From Agromyces cerinus (GTDB lineage: Bacteria; Actinomycetota; Actinomycetes; Actinomycetales; Microbacteriaceae): a stretch of 64,000 nt of DNA. The stretch is from NCBI RefSeq assembly GCF_016907835.1, contig NZ_JAFBCT010000001.1, forward strand, positions 3,162,001 through 3,226,000, read 5' to 3'. Below the pieces are notes generated by a model. That model did not search any database, was not told where the DNA came from, and saw only the letters and a program-made list of their open reading frames with translations. The translations under genes and the position numbers were made by a program. The stretch's first letter is position 1, and each line of letters starts with the position of its first letter. This document shows, one piece after another, positions 24,862 through 32,894 of this stretch.

Positions 24862-25813
24862 GAGCGGATGCCTCGTGGCGGAGGGCGAGGAGCGAGACGA
24901 GGTCGTAGCCGAGGTGCGATGCCGCGACGCCCGTGATCTCGGCGTGGTCGTAGGGCGGGGAGACCTCGACGACGTCGGCGCCGATGAGGTTCAGCCCGAC
25001 GAAGCCCCGCAGGATCTCGAGCAGCTCGCGACTCGTGATGCCGCCGGCCTCGGGGGTGCCCGTGCCGGGTGCGTGGGCCGGGTCCATCACGTCGACGTCG
25101 ATGGAGATGTAGAGGGGGCGGTCGCCGATGCGGTCGCGGAGCTTCGCGACGACCTCGTCGACGCCCTGGCGGTAGACGTCGGCGCTCGTGACGATGCCGA
25201 AGCCGAAGCGCCGGTCGTCTTCGAGGTCCTTCTTGCCGTAGAGCGGGCCGCGGGTGCCGACGTGGCTGAGCGCCTCGGTGTCGATGATGCCCTCTTCGAA
25301 GGCCCGGCGGAACGGCGTGCCGTGCGTGTACTCGGCGCCGAAGTAGGTGTCCCACGTGTCGAGGTGGGCGTCGAAGTGGAGGAGTGCGACCGGGCCGTGA
25401 CGCTCGGCCGCGGCGCGGAGCAGCGGGAGCGCGATCGTGTGGTCGCCGCCGAGGGTCACGAGGCGGGTGCCGCCCTCGGTGAGCTCGAGCGCGGCGGCCT
25501 GGATCGAGTCGATCGCCTCGCCGATGTTGAAGGGGTTCACCGCGATGTCGCCGGCGTCGGCGACCTGGGCGACCTCGAAGGGCGAGACGTCGAGCGCCGG
25601 GTTGTACGGACGCAGCAGGCGCGAGGCCTCGCGGATGTGCGTCGGCCCGAACCGCGCCCCCGAGCGGTAGGAGACGCCGCTGTCGAACGGAACGCCCGCC
25701 ACGACGATGTCCGCGTGCTCGACCTGGTCGAGCCGGGGCAGGCGCGCGAACCCCGCGGGGCCGGCGTAGCGCGGCGTCTTGGAGCTGTCGACGGGACCGA
25801 TCGGCTGCGTCAT
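24854..25813 (-). CDS. speB: Agmatinase/guanidinobutyrase-family ureohydrolase
   Basis: A 319-residue arginase-fold hydrolase. All manganese ligands are present: His in [10 protein letters not shown], the FDAHLDTWD loop and [22 protein letters not shown]. Such enzymes split a guanidino group to urea and an amine (agmatine to putrescine, or 4-guanidinobutyrate to GABA). Residues alone do not separate these. AAGGAGG 7 bases before ATG 25813 is the strongest ribosome site in the region. It leads an operon with the TPP enzyme and the symporter, downstream of a TCCTAG palindrome that may bind the XRE-cupin regulator. Confidence 0.9.
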   Translation of the reverse strand: MTQPIGPVDSSKTPRYAGPAGFARLPRLDQVEHADIVVAGVPFDSGVSYRSGARFGPTHIREASRLLRPYNPALDVSPFEVAQVADAGDIAVNPFNIGEAIDSIQAAALELTEGGTRLVTLGGDHTIALPLLRAAAERHGPVALLHFDAHLDTWDTYFGAEYTHGTPFRRAFEEGIIDTEALSHVGTRGPLYGKKDLEDDRRFGFGIVTSADVYRQGVDEVVAKLRDRIGDRPLYISIDVDVMDPAHAPGTGTPEAGGITSRELLEILRGFVGLNLIGADVVEVSPPYDHAEITGVAASHLGYDLVSLLALRHEASAHA

Positions 25814-25854
25814 CTCGCAACCTCCTTGTTGCTTCTCGGGAATCTTTTGTTTCT

Positions 25855-25870
25855 TCCTAGGCATCTAGGA
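25855..25870 (-). promoter_or_regulatory. Palindrome TCCTAG-GCAT-CTAGGA upstream of the agmatinase operon
   Basis: Perfect 6-base arms with a 4-base spacer lie 42 bases before the start codon. It is the only clear dyad in that leader, and the XRE-cupin gene is the nearest regulator. Confidence 0.5.
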
Positions 25871-25926
25871 CTGGATGACAAGATAGCGCCGTCGCGTGGG
25901 CGCGTCAAGCGGATCATGAACGGGTC

Positions 25927-26003
25927 GGTCGAGTAGCGACGAAGGAGCGTATCGAGACCCATCGCGAGATCTCGATACGCTCGCTGGCGCTCGCTACTCG
26001 ATC
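25927..26003. repeat. Palindromic repeat of the GGTCGAGTAGCGACGAAGG family, copy 1
   Basis: The left arm 25927-25957 begins GGTCGAGTAGCGACGAAGG and ends GCGTATCGAGA. The right arm, 25970-26003, is its imperfect complement. It lies just after the XRE-cupin gene stop (26015, minus strand) and should act as its terminator. Confidence 0.75.
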
Positions 26004-26014
26004 AACAGTGCGGG

Positions 26015-26602
26015 TCAGGCGCTCCAGAGCGCGGGCGCGAGCACCCAGATGACCTCGGCGCCGGCGTCGCCGACGGCCCGCCAGCTGTGCGGTTCGTGGC
26101 CGTTGAAGGTCAGGCTGTCACCGGGGCCGAGCTCCCAGTCCTGGTCGGAGAACCGCACCTGCATCGTGCCCGACAGCACGTGCAGCACGTCGACCTCGGC
26201 CGCGACCGCGTAGAGCTCGTCGCCGCCGTGCCCGCCGGGCTGGATCACCGACCGGATCACCTGCACCTTGGACTCGCCGCGCGCCGAGAGCAGCCGCTCT
26301 TCGGTGTCGACGCCGCCGAGGTTGACGCGGGGGCCGGTGCCCGCCGGCACGAACTGCACGTCGGGCGCCTCGAACAGCGAGCCGACCGAGATCGACAGCA
26401 CATCGCAGAGGGTGATGAGCGACGAGACGCTCGGCGAGGTCATGTCGCGCTCGACGCGCGAGAGGAACCCCTTCGTGAGGCCCGTGACGCGGGCGACCTC
26501 GTCGATGGTGAGCTGCTGCGCCTGCCTGGCCGCGCGCAGGCGGGAGCCGATCGCGACACGGCGACTGTTGGGCTCGAGCGGCATCGGGCGCATGATGCTC
26601 AC
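26015..26602 (-). CDS. XRE family regulator with C-terminal cupin
   Basis: A 195-residue regulator. The HTH is at ~20-70 (LTIDEVARVTGLTKGFLSRVE, then SVSSLITLCDVLSISVGSLF) and a cupin at ~115-190 (HVLSGTMQVRFSDQDWELGPGDSLTFNGHEPHSW). This layout is shared with PuuR-type regulators of polyamine, amino-acid and guanidino metabolism, in which the cupin senses the small molecule. It lies 201 bases upstream of the agmatinase-family operon on the same strand. GTG at 26602 and ATG at 26593 or 26584 are all possible; no ribosome site decides between them. Confidence 0.9.
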   Translation of the reverse strand: MSIMRPMPLEPNSRRVAIGSRLRAARQAQQLTIDEVARVTGLTKGFLSRVERDMTSPSVSSLITLCDVLSISVGSLFEAPDVQFVPAGTGPRVNLGGVDTEERLLSARGESKVQVIRSVIQPGGHGGDELYAVAAEVDVLHVLSGTMQVRFSDQDWELGPGDSLTFNGHEPHSWRAVGDAGAEVIWVLAPALWSA

Positions 26603-26643
26603 ACGCTACCCGATGGGGTTCAGGTCACCCCGACGGGTCGGAC

Positions 26644-27390
26644 TCAGGCAGACCGGTCGAGGTAGTGGGCGACGCCGTCGAGCAGGCGCGCGAGGCCGAA
26701 GTCGAAGTTGTCGAACGACGGGTCGACGAGCGCGCCGGCGTCGAGCGTCGCGTGGAGCTCGGGGAACCGATCCTCGGCGACCAGACGGCCGAGCAGTCGC
26801 GCCTCGGAGAGCACGACGCCCGAGAGCTGCTCCCCCGCCTCGTCGGCGCGGTCGGCGTAGCCGCGCTCGACGAGCGCACGGAACCTGGCGTGGCCGCTGA
26901 CCTGCAGCACGACGGCGACCCGCTCCTGCCGCGACAACGCGGTGCCTGCGAGCGCGGTGAGCCCGGCTTCGAGCCACGCGAGGTTGTTGGGCGTACTCGC
27001 GACGCCCGTGATCGCGATGTCCAGCATCCACGGGTGGCGTCGGTAGACCGCGCCGGATGCCTCGGCGTACGACTCGAGCCCGGCCCGCCACCCCTCGGCC
27101 TCGGCGATCGACCCGGGCGGGAGACCCATGCCCTGCTCCTGGAGGAGGAGCAGGAGCGTCTCCTTCGAGGCCACGTACCGGTAGAGCGACATCGCGGTGA
27201 GACCGAGCGCCTTGGCCACGGCGGGCATCGTCACGGCATCGATGCCGTCGGCATCGGCGAGCACGACGGCGGCATCGAGCACCTGGGCGAGACTGAACTC
27301 CCGCTTCGGCCCTCGCTGCGGCGGCGGCACCGCACCCCAGGCCAGCGCGATCCCCCTCGGCAGTTCCGGGACCACCGTGTCGTCGGCCAC
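26644..27390 (-). CDS. TetR family regulator with TetR_C_1-type ligand domain
   Basis: A 248-residue regulator. An extension of ~28 residues precedes the HTH (FSLAQVLDAAVVLADADGID, then MPAVAKALGLTAMSLYRYVASKETLL near 54-79). The C-terminal part matches the tetracycline-repressor-like TetR_C_1 group. GTG at 27390 with GGAAGGGG upstream is chosen as start. It follows the SDR gene on the same strand but after a hairpin terminator, so it is probably transcribed separately. It may control the SDR gene through the dyad at 28262-28278. Confidence 0.88.
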   Translation of the reverse strand: MADDTVVPELPRGIALAWGAVPPPQRGPKREFSLAQVLDAAVVLADADGIDAVTMPAVAKALGLTAMSLYRYVASKETLLLLLQEQGMGLPPGSIAEAEGWRAGLESYAEASGAVYRRHPWMLDIAITGVASTPNNLAWLEAGLTALAGTALSRQERVAVVLQVSGHARFRALVERGYADRADEAGEQLSGVVLSEARLLGRLVAEDRFPELHATLDAGALVDPSFDNFDFGLARLLDGVAHYLDRSA

Positions 27391-27429
27391 TGCCGCCCCT
27401 TCCGTTCGATCCAGCCAGCCTATGCGGGA

Positions 27430-27454
27430 GGTCGGCGCGCACCACGCGCCGACC
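27430..27454 (-). terminator. 10-bp perfect stem after the SDR gene
   Basis: GGTCGGCGCG-CACCA-CGCGCCGACC lies 16 bases beyond the SDR stop and separates it from the TetR gene. Confidence 0.65.
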
Positions 27455-27470
27455 CGGCCCGCGACCACGA

Positions 27471-28229
27471 TCAGACGGCGGACCAGCCGCCGTCCGAGGC
27501 GAGGATCACGCCGTTGATGTTGGCGGCCTCGTCGCTCGCGAGCCAGGCCACCGTGCCGGCGATCTGCTCGGCCGAGGCGGGAGCCGACATCGTCGCCTGC
27601 AGCACCGGGCCCGTGCGGGCCGCGCCGTACTCGGATCTCCACGACACGTCGAGCCCGGTCACGACCGCTCCCGGCGCCACCGCGTTCGTGCGGATGCCCT
27701 GTGGTCCGTACATGAACGCAGTGCTCTTCGTCAGGCCGGCGACGGCGTGCTTCGACGCCGTGTAGGCGGCGCCGCCCACCGACCCGCGGAAGGAGGCCTC
27801 CGAGGCGATGTTGACGATCGCACCTGCCCCCCGCTCGCGCATGAGCGGAACCACGGCGCGTGTCGTGCGGAGCACGGCGGTGACGTTGATGTCGAACACC
27901 CGCTGCCAGGTGGCGTCGTCGACCTCGTCGGCGGGGAGGACGCCGTCCATGATGCCGGCGATGTTGGCGAGCACGTCGACCCTGCCGGCCGCGGCGTCGA
28001 TGAGCTCGCGCACCGTCTCCTCCCGGGTCACGTCACCGACCACGGTGCGCACGTCGAACTCGCCCAGCTCCTCCGCGAGCTCCTGCAGCCGGTCTGCCGC
28101 GATGTCCGAGGCGATCACCGTGGCCCCCTCTGCGGCGAGGATGCGGGTGGCGGCTCGGCCGATGCCCGAGCCGGCGCCCGTGATGATGGCGGTGCGACCG
28201 CCGAAGCGGCGGGCAGCGATTTCGGTCAT
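27471..28229 (-). CDS. Short-chain dehydrogenase/reductase
   Basis: A 252-residue classical SDR with TGAGSGIG (residues 17-24) for NAD(P), NIAGIM, catalytic Ser in NIASEAS and YTASK (Tyr and Lys). An acidic residue after the second strand (VIASDIAADR) suggests NAD preference. It oxidises or reduces an unknown alcohol or ketone. AAGGAG is 7 bases before ATG 28229. The gene's promoter region is AT-rich and holds a TACTG dyad that the neighbouring TetR protein may bind. Confidence 0.93.
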   Translation of the reverse strand: MTEIAARRFGGRTAIITGAGSGIGRAATRILAAEGATVIASDIAADRLQELAEELGEFDVRTVVGDVTREETVRELIDAAAGRVDVLANIAGIMDGVLPADEVDDATWQRVFDINVTAVLRTTRAVVPLMRERGAGAIVNIASEASFRGSVGGAAYTASKHAVAGLTKSTAFMYGPQGIRTNAVAPGAVVTGLDVSWRSEYGAARTGPVLQATMSAPASAEQIAGTVAWLASDEAANINGVILASDGGWSAV

Positions 28230-28261
28230 CGAGTGCTCCTTCGTGTGGATTGCTTTACTAG

Positions 28262-28278
28262 TACTGACATAAACAGTA
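28262..28278 (-). promoter_or_regulatory. Dyad TACTG-N7-CAGTA upstream of the SDR gene
   Basis: The 5-base arms lie in the AT-rich promoter region, with further AGTAC words on each side (ACTAGTACTG before, AAAGTAC after). It is a plausible TetR site; the arms are short, so chance is possible. Confidence 0.35.
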
Positions 28279-28333
28279 TATGAAAGTACGAGTTAAGCAA
28301 GCACCCTCACACGCGACCCCGAGCAAGCGCCCG

Positions 28334-28339
28334 TATGAT
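28334..28339 (+). promoter_or_regulatory. -10 TATGAT of leaderless trhO
   Basis: TATGAT, then CTCTGG, then GTG 28346. This is the best match to the consensus TATAAT of the whole set. Confidence 0.65.
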
Positions 28340-28345
28340 CTCTGG

Positions 28346-29248
28346 GTGGCCCTCGCCAAGATCCTCCTCTACTACGTGTTCACTCCGCTCGCCGACCCCG
28401 ACGCCGTGCGGCTGTGGCAGCGCGACCTCGCCGAGTCGCTCGGACTGCGCGGGCGCATCCTGATCTCGGAGCACGGCCTGAACGGCACGCTCGGCGGCGA
28501 GATGAAGGCGCTGAAGCGCTACGTGCGGAAGACCCGCGAGTACCCCGCGTTCAAGCACATCGACTTCAAGTGGAGCGAGGGCGCCGGCCTCGACGAGCAG
28601 GGTGCGAGCGTCGACTTCCCGAAGCTCAGCGTGAAGGTGCGGGACGAGATCGTCTCGTTCGGCGCACCCGGCGAGTTGAGCGTCGACGAGCAGGGCGTCG
28701 TCGGCGGTGGCACGAAGCTGAGCCCCGACGCACTGCACGAGCTCATGGCCGAGCGCGGCGACGAGGTCGTCTTCTTCGACGGCCGCAACTCGCTCGAGGC
28801 GGCGATCGGCCGCTTCGTCGGCGCCGTCGTGCCCGACGTCGAGACGACCCGCGACTTCGTGGAGGAGCTCGACTCCGGAAAGTACGACGAACTGAAAGGC
28901 CGCCCCGTCGTCACCTACTGCACCGGCGGCATCCGCTGCGAGGTGCTCTCCAGCCTCATGACGAGCCGCGGATTCGGCGAGGTCTACCAGCTCGAGGGCG
29001 GCATCGTGCGCTACGGTGAGCGGTTCGGCGACGACGGCCTCTGGCAGGGCTCGCTCTACGTGTTCGACCAGCGCGGCTCGATCGACTTCAGCGACCATGC
29101 CGCCGTCATCGGCACGTGCGCGCGCTGCGGCACCGCGACGAACCGCACCGCCAACTGCACGGATGCCTCGTGCGACGCCGAGTTCGTGCTGTGCGAGTCG
29201 TGCGACGCCGCGACGTGCGAGCTGCACGCGACCTCGTCGCTCGACTAG
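28346..29248 (+). CDS. trhO: tRNA uridine(34) hydroxylase, rhodanese-like (UPF0176)
   Basis: A 300-residue protein of the TrhO/YceA family. An N-terminal acylphosphatase-like domain ([17 protein letters not shown]) leads to a rhodanese domain with active-site Cys in [14 protein letters not shown] (~190-203). A Cys-rich tail carries CARCG and CESC pairs that could bind zinc. The enzyme makes 5-hydroxyuridine at tRNA wobble position 34 using O2. GTG 28346 is chosen because TATGAT lies exactly 6 bases upstream and family members start [13 protein letters not shown] start at 28280 would add 22 low-complexity residues. Confidence 0.93.
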   Translation: MALAKILLYYVFTPLADPDAVRLWQRDLAESLGLRGRILISEHGLNGTLGGEMKALKRYVRKTREYPAFKHIDFKWSEGAGLDEQGASVDFPKLSVKVRDEIVSFGAPGELSVDEQGVVGGGTKLSPDALHELMAERGDEVVFFDGRNSLEAAIGRFVGAVVPDVETTRDFVEELDSGKYDELKGRPVVTYCTGGIRCEVLSSLMTSRGFGEVYQLEGGIVRYGERFGDDGLWQGSLYVFDQRGSIDFSDHAAVIGTCARCGTATNRTANCTDASCDAEFVLCESCDAATCELHATSSLD

Positions 29249-29261
29249 CGGCGGACCCGCC

Positions 29262-29369
29262 GGTCGAGTAGCGACGAAGGAGCGTATCGGGACGCGTCGA
29301 GTGGCCCCGATGCGTTCGACACGTCGACCGGCACGGGGCGGTGGTCTCGATACGCTGAGCTACTCGACC
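29262..29369. repeat. Palindromic repeat of the GGTCGAGTAGCGACGAAGG family, copy 2
   Basis: The left arm is 29262-29293 and the right arm 29343-29369, with a 49-base loop longer than in the other copies. It sits between the convergent trhO and TetR genes, so it is probably a two-way terminator. The TetR stop codon (29360-29362) is inside the right arm. Confidence 0.75.
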
Positions 29370-29956
29370 CGCGCGGGCCCTGCCGGCGGTTCGGCGCCGG
29401 CGATGACGGCGACCGCGCGGGCGAGGTCGTCGCCGCTCGGCAGACGATCGGGGGCGAGCAGCCACAGGATGCCGAGGCTCTGCACGAGCGCGAAGTCGAG
29501 CTTCGCGACCGCGTCGACCTGCTCGTCGGAGAGCTCGGGGCGCGCGGCGCGGAGTTGCTCGGCGATGCCCAGGTAGCCCTCCCCCGCCGCCTCGGCGAGG
29601 TGGCGAGCGGCCTCGGGGTCGCGCAGCACCCGCACGGTGTTGTCGAGGCTCGCGAGCAGCGGCTCGCGGTTCGCTGCGAACACCTCGGGCATGCGGTTCC
29701 AGAGTTCGGCGAAGCCGTCGAGCATCGGCATCGCCGCAGTCTCGCCGACGACGGCCTCCATGCTGTCGCCGATGCCGTCGCCGAGCGAGGCCATGAGCGC
29801 CTCGGTGATGAGCTGCTCCTTCGAGCCGAAGTGATAGCCGATCGCGGCAAGGCTCACGCCCGCTTCGGTCGCGATGTCACGTGCGGTCGCCTTCGCGACC
29901 CCGCGCTCCACGATCACCCGGCGCGCCCCCGCCAGCAGGTCTTCACGATTGCCCAT
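29360..29956 (-). CDS. TetR family regulator, divergent from a flavin monooxygenase
   Basis: A 198-residue TetR protein: HTH at ~25-50 (TARDIATEAGVSLAAIGYHFGSKEQL) and a helical ligand domain. ATG 29956 (GNREDLLAGA) is preferred to ATG 29986, which lies in the operator region. The last residues (RVE, then TAG) are encoded by the dispersed palindromic repeat, so the natural C-terminus may have been changed by repeat insertion. It is divergent from the monooxygenase gene. The 106-base gap holds four AGACA-type half-sites. Confidence 0.92.
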   Translation of the reverse strand: MGNREDLLAGARRVIVERGVAKATARDIATEAGVSLAAIGYHFGSKEQLITEALMASLGDGIGDSMEAVVGETAAMPMLDGFAELWNRMPEVFAANREPLLASLDNTVRVLRDPEAARHLAEAAGEGYLGIAEQLRAARPELSDEQVDAVAKLDFALVQSLGILWLLAPDRLPSGDDLARAVAVIAGAEPPAGPARVE

Positions 29957-29975
29957 GCGTCGATCGTACGCGAAC

Positions 29976-30046
29976 GATTCAGACATTCGTACTAGACATT
30001 CGTCTCAATCATTGTTAGACATACGTATGAGACAAACGTCTGAATC
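29976..30046. promoter_or_regulatory. Two 25-base operators built from AGACA(T/A)(T/A)CGT half-sites
   Basis: Half-sites start at 29981, 29994, 30017 and 30030, all in one orientation, with spacings 13, 23 and 13. Each 25-base pair ends CGTCT, giving internal AGAC/GTCT symmetry. The block is also flanked by the inverted words GATTCAGAC (29976-29984) and GTCTGAATC (30038-30046). One operator would serve each divergent promoter. Confidence 0.7.
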
Positions 30047-30062
30047 GAGGAGAGGCACGGCG

Positions 30063-31319
30063 ATGACCACGAACACCAACCCGCACATCCTGATCTCCGG
30101 CGGCGGCATCGCCGGGCACGCGCTCGCCCTGCAGCTCGTACGCAGCGGCATCCGCACCACCGTCGTCGAGCGCGCCGACACTCCCCGCCCGGGCGGCCAG
30201 GCCGTCGACCTCCGCGGAGCCAGCCGCGAGGTCGCCGAGCGCATGGGCCTCATGCCCGGCATCCGGGCGCGGCTGCTGCATGAACTGGGGCTCTCCTACG
30301 TCGACGGCGCGGGCCGCGTGTTCGGCCGCATGTCGATGGAGGACTTCGACGGCAAGGGGGCGGTCGCCGAGATCGAGATCGCCCGCGGCGACCTCGACGA
30401 GGTGCTGCGCGACCGACTCGCGGCGGTGAGCGCGGCCGCGCCCGGCCTGCTCGACCTCCGCTACGGCGACCGCATCACCGCGATCACGCAGGATGCCGAC
30501 GGCGTCGACGTCGCCTTCGAGCACGCCCCCGACGAGCGGTTCGACCTCGTCGTAGGCGCCGACGGCGTGCACTCGGCGACCCGCCGCCTCGCGTTCGGGC
30601 CCGAGGAGGAGGTCTCGACGTACCTCGGCGGCTACATGGCGTTCTTCACGATGCCGACGCCGGCCGATGTGGAGCCGGGCTGGTTCTCGATGCGGTTCGT
30701 GCCGGGTGCGACCTTCGGCATCCGCCCCGACTTCGACCCGTCGACCTCCAAGGCGATCATCACGCTTCGCGTCGACCGCGACCCCGCACTGCGCGGCGAC
30801 CGGGCCGCGCAGAAGGCGCTGGTCCGCCGGTCGCTCGAGGGCGCCGGATGGCACGCCTCCACGGTGCTCGACGCCATGCCCGCGGCATCCGACTTCTACT
30901 TCGACGAGCTGGCGCGCATCGACGTCGCCGAGCCCGCGAACGGCCGGGTCGTGCTCGTCGGCGACGCCGCGGCGTGCGGCTCGCCGATGTCGGGCATGGG
31001 CACCGCGACCGCGCTCATCGGCGCCTACCTGCTCGCCGCCCGTATCGCCGAGACACCCGGCGACCCGGTCGCCGCTGCACGGCAGTACGCGAGCGACCTC
31101 GCGCCATTCGCCGAAGCCGGCAAGCACCTCATGGGCGGCGGCATCGAGCGCATGGTGCCCGCGAACCGCTTCGAGGCGCTGATGTCGCGCGCGATGACGG
31201 GCCTCATGCTCTCGAAGCCCGTCCGCCCCATCGTGAAGCGGATGTTCGCCGCGAACCAGGCCGAGCTGCCCCTCCCCGTGACCGCGCCCGCCCCGGTGCA
31301 CGCTACGCCGGTCGAGTAG
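30063..31319 (+). CDS. FAD-dependent monooxygenase, TetX/PHBH type
   Basis: A 418-residue class A flavoprotein monooxygenase. It has the Rossmann FAD site (ILISGGGIAGHALALQLVRSG), the DG motif (DLVVGADGVHSATRRL, ~158-173) and the GD motif (VVLVGDAAACGSPMSGMGTATALIGAY, ~293-319). Relatives hydroxylate aromatic compounds or inactivate tetracycline-like drugs; the substrate here is unknown. GAGGAGAGG precedes ATG 30063. The final residues and TAG stop come from the palindromic repeat at 31310. Control by the divergent TetR gene is inferred from the shared operators. Confidence 0.92.
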   Translation: MTTNTNPHILISGGGIAGHALALQLVRSGIRTTVVERADTPRPGGQAVDLRGASREVAERMGLMPGIRARLLHELGLSYVDGAGRVFGRMSMEDFDGKGAVAEIEIARGDLDEVLRDRLAAVSAAAPGLLDLRYGDRITAITQDADGVDVAFEHAPDERFDLVVGADGVHSATRRLAFGPEEEVSTYLGGYMAFFTMPTPADVEPGWFSMRFVPGATFGIRPDFDPSTSKAIITLRVDRDPALRGDRAAQKALVRRSLEGAGWHASTVLDAMPAASDFYFDELARIDVAEPANGRVVLVGDAAACGSPMSGMGTATALIGAYLLAARIAETPGDPVAAARQYASDLAPFAEAGKHLMGGGIERMVPANRFEALMSRAMTGLMLSKPVRPIVKRMFAANQAELPLPVTAPAPVHATPVE

Positions 31320-31378
31320 CGACGAAGGAGCGTATCGAGACCCCGACGAATGGTCTCGATACGCTCCGTTACTCGACC
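31310..31378. repeat. Palindromic repeat of the GGTCGAGTAGCGACGAAGG family, copy 3
   Basis: Arms 31310-31342 and 31352-31378 pair around a 9-base loop; this is the tidiest copy. It lies between convergent monooxygenase and aldehyde dehydrogenase genes and supplies the monooxygenase stop codon (31317-31319). Confidence 0.8.
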
Positions 31379-31395
31379 GACGACCAACTGATGCG

Positions 31396-32850
31396 TCAGG
31401 CCGGGCGGAAGCCCGTGGTCTCGGGCGGCGGCGCGTGCCGGATCATGAGGTGGCGCGTGACCGAGTAGTCGAGCATCGGCTCGATCGACATGTCCTTGCC
31501 GAAGCCCGAGCCCTTCACGCCGCCGTGCGGCGCCTCCGACGCGATCGGCAGGTGGTCGTTGACCCACGTGACGCCGACGTCGAGCGACTGGCTGACGCGC
31601 AGGGCGCGTGAGACATCCGAGGTCCACACCGACGAGGCGAGCCCGTAGGCGCTGTCGTTCGCGAGCGCGATGCCCTCGGCCTCGCCGTCGAACGGGAGCA
31701 CGACGAGCACGGGCCCGAACACCTCTCCCTGCACGATCTCGGAGGACTGCGCGGCGCCGACCAGCAGCGTCGGTGCGAAGTACGAGCCGACGCGGTCGAT
31801 CGCGTGGCCGCCGGCGAGCGCCTCGGCGCCCTCGGCGACGGCACGGGAGACGAAGCCCGAGACGCGTTCGAGGTGGGTCTTCGAGATGAGCGGGCCGATG
31901 TGGGTGTCGGCGTCCATCGGGTCGCCGGCGACGATGCCCGAGATGGCCGCGCGGAGTGCCGCGACGCCGTCGTCGTACACCGAGCGCTCGAGGTAGACGC
32001 GGGTCGCCGCGGTGCAGTCCTGGCCGGTGTTGTACGTCGCGCCGAGGGCGACGGCGTGCGCCATGGCGCCGAGGTCGGCGTCCTTGAAGACGATCACGGG
32101 CGCCTTGCCTCCGAGCTCGAGGTGCACGCGCTTGACGCCCTCGACGGCGCCGCGCATGACGGCCTTGCCGGTCTGGGTCGAGCCGGTGACGCTCACCATG
32201 TCGACCTCGCGGTGGGTGACGAGCGCCTGGCCGACTTCGGCGTCGCCGGTGACGACGCTGAAGATGCCGGCGGGCAGGCCGGCCTGCACCGCGAGCTCGG
32301 CGAAGCGCAGGGTCGTGCGCGGCGTGGCCGGCGCGGGCTTGACGATGACGGCGTTGCCCGCGGCGAGCGCGGGGCCGGCCTTCCAGATCGCCATGATGAG
32401 CGGGAAGTTCCAGGGCGTGATGCCGGCGACGACGCCCACCGGGCGGCGCGTCATGATCGAGGTGTACCCGTTCGAGAGCGTGCCGGCGCCCGTGCCGTCG
32501 AGCGAGCGGGCGGCACCCGCGAAGAAGCGCAGGTTGTCGATGCCGAACGGCAGCTCGCCGTCGAAGGCGGTCGTCCACGGCTTGCCGGAGTCCTCGACCT
32601 CGAGCTTCGCGAGGTGCTCGGCGTCGGCCTCGAGCGCGTCGGCGAGGCGGAGCAGCGCGAGCGAGCGCTCCCCCGGGGTCTTCGCGGCCCACTCGGGCTG
32701 CGCGGCGCGTGCGGCGGCCGCGGCCTCGTCGACGTCGGCGACGCCCGAGGCGGTGAACGCCGCGACCTCCTGCTCGGTCGCGGGGTTCGTGATGACGGTG
32801 TCGCCGCCCGATCCGCTGCGGTACTCGCCGATGAAGGTGCCGGTGGTCAT
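31396..32850 (-). CDS. Aldehyde dehydrogenase, gamma-aminobutyraldehyde/betaine-aldehyde type
   Basis: A 484-residue NAD(P)-dependent enzyme. It has the ALDH core: TPWNFPLIMAIWKAGPALAAGNAVIVKP, Glu in LELGGKAP (~245) and catalytic Cys in NTGQDCTAATR (~278). The place after an amine oxidase gene and near a PotABCD-type importer suggests oxidation of 4-aminobutyraldehyde to GABA in putrescine breakdown (inference). It is last in the glycosyltransferase-oxidase-dehydrogenase operon, 44 bases after the oxidase, with AAAGGAA just before ATG 32850. Confidence 0.92.
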   Translation of the reverse strand: MTTGTFIGEYRSGSGGDTVITNPATEQEVAAFTASGVADVDEAAAAARAAQPEWAAKTPGERSLALLRLADALEADAEHLAKLEVEDSGKPWTTAFDGELPFGIDNLRFFAGAARSLDGTGAGTLSNGYTSIMTRRPVGVVAGITPWNFPLIMAIWKAGPALAAGNAVIVKPAPATPRTTLRFAELAVQAGLPAGIFSVVTGDAEVGQALVTHREVDMVSVTGSTQTGKAVMRGAVEGVKRVHLELGGKAPVIVFKDADLGAMAHAVALGATYNTGQDCTAATRVYLERSVYDDGVAALRAAISGIVAGDPMDADTHIGPLISKTHLERVSGFVSRAVAEGAEALAGGHAIDRVGSYFAPTLLVGAAQSSEIVQGEVFGPVLVVLPFDGEAEGIALANDSAYGLASSVWTSDVSRALRVSQSLDVGVTWVNDHLPIASEAPHGGVKGSGFGKDMSIEPMLDYSVTRHLMIRHAPPPETTGFRPA

Positions 32851-32894
32851 GGTGTTCCTTTCGGGCCGCGACGGATGCCGCGTGCCGGTGCTGC

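Noticed and set aside
29262..31378. Composite transposon bounded by the palindromic repeats
   Set aside because: No transposase, no target-site duplication and ordinary chromosomal genes between the copies; the repeats fit terminators at convergent gene ends better.
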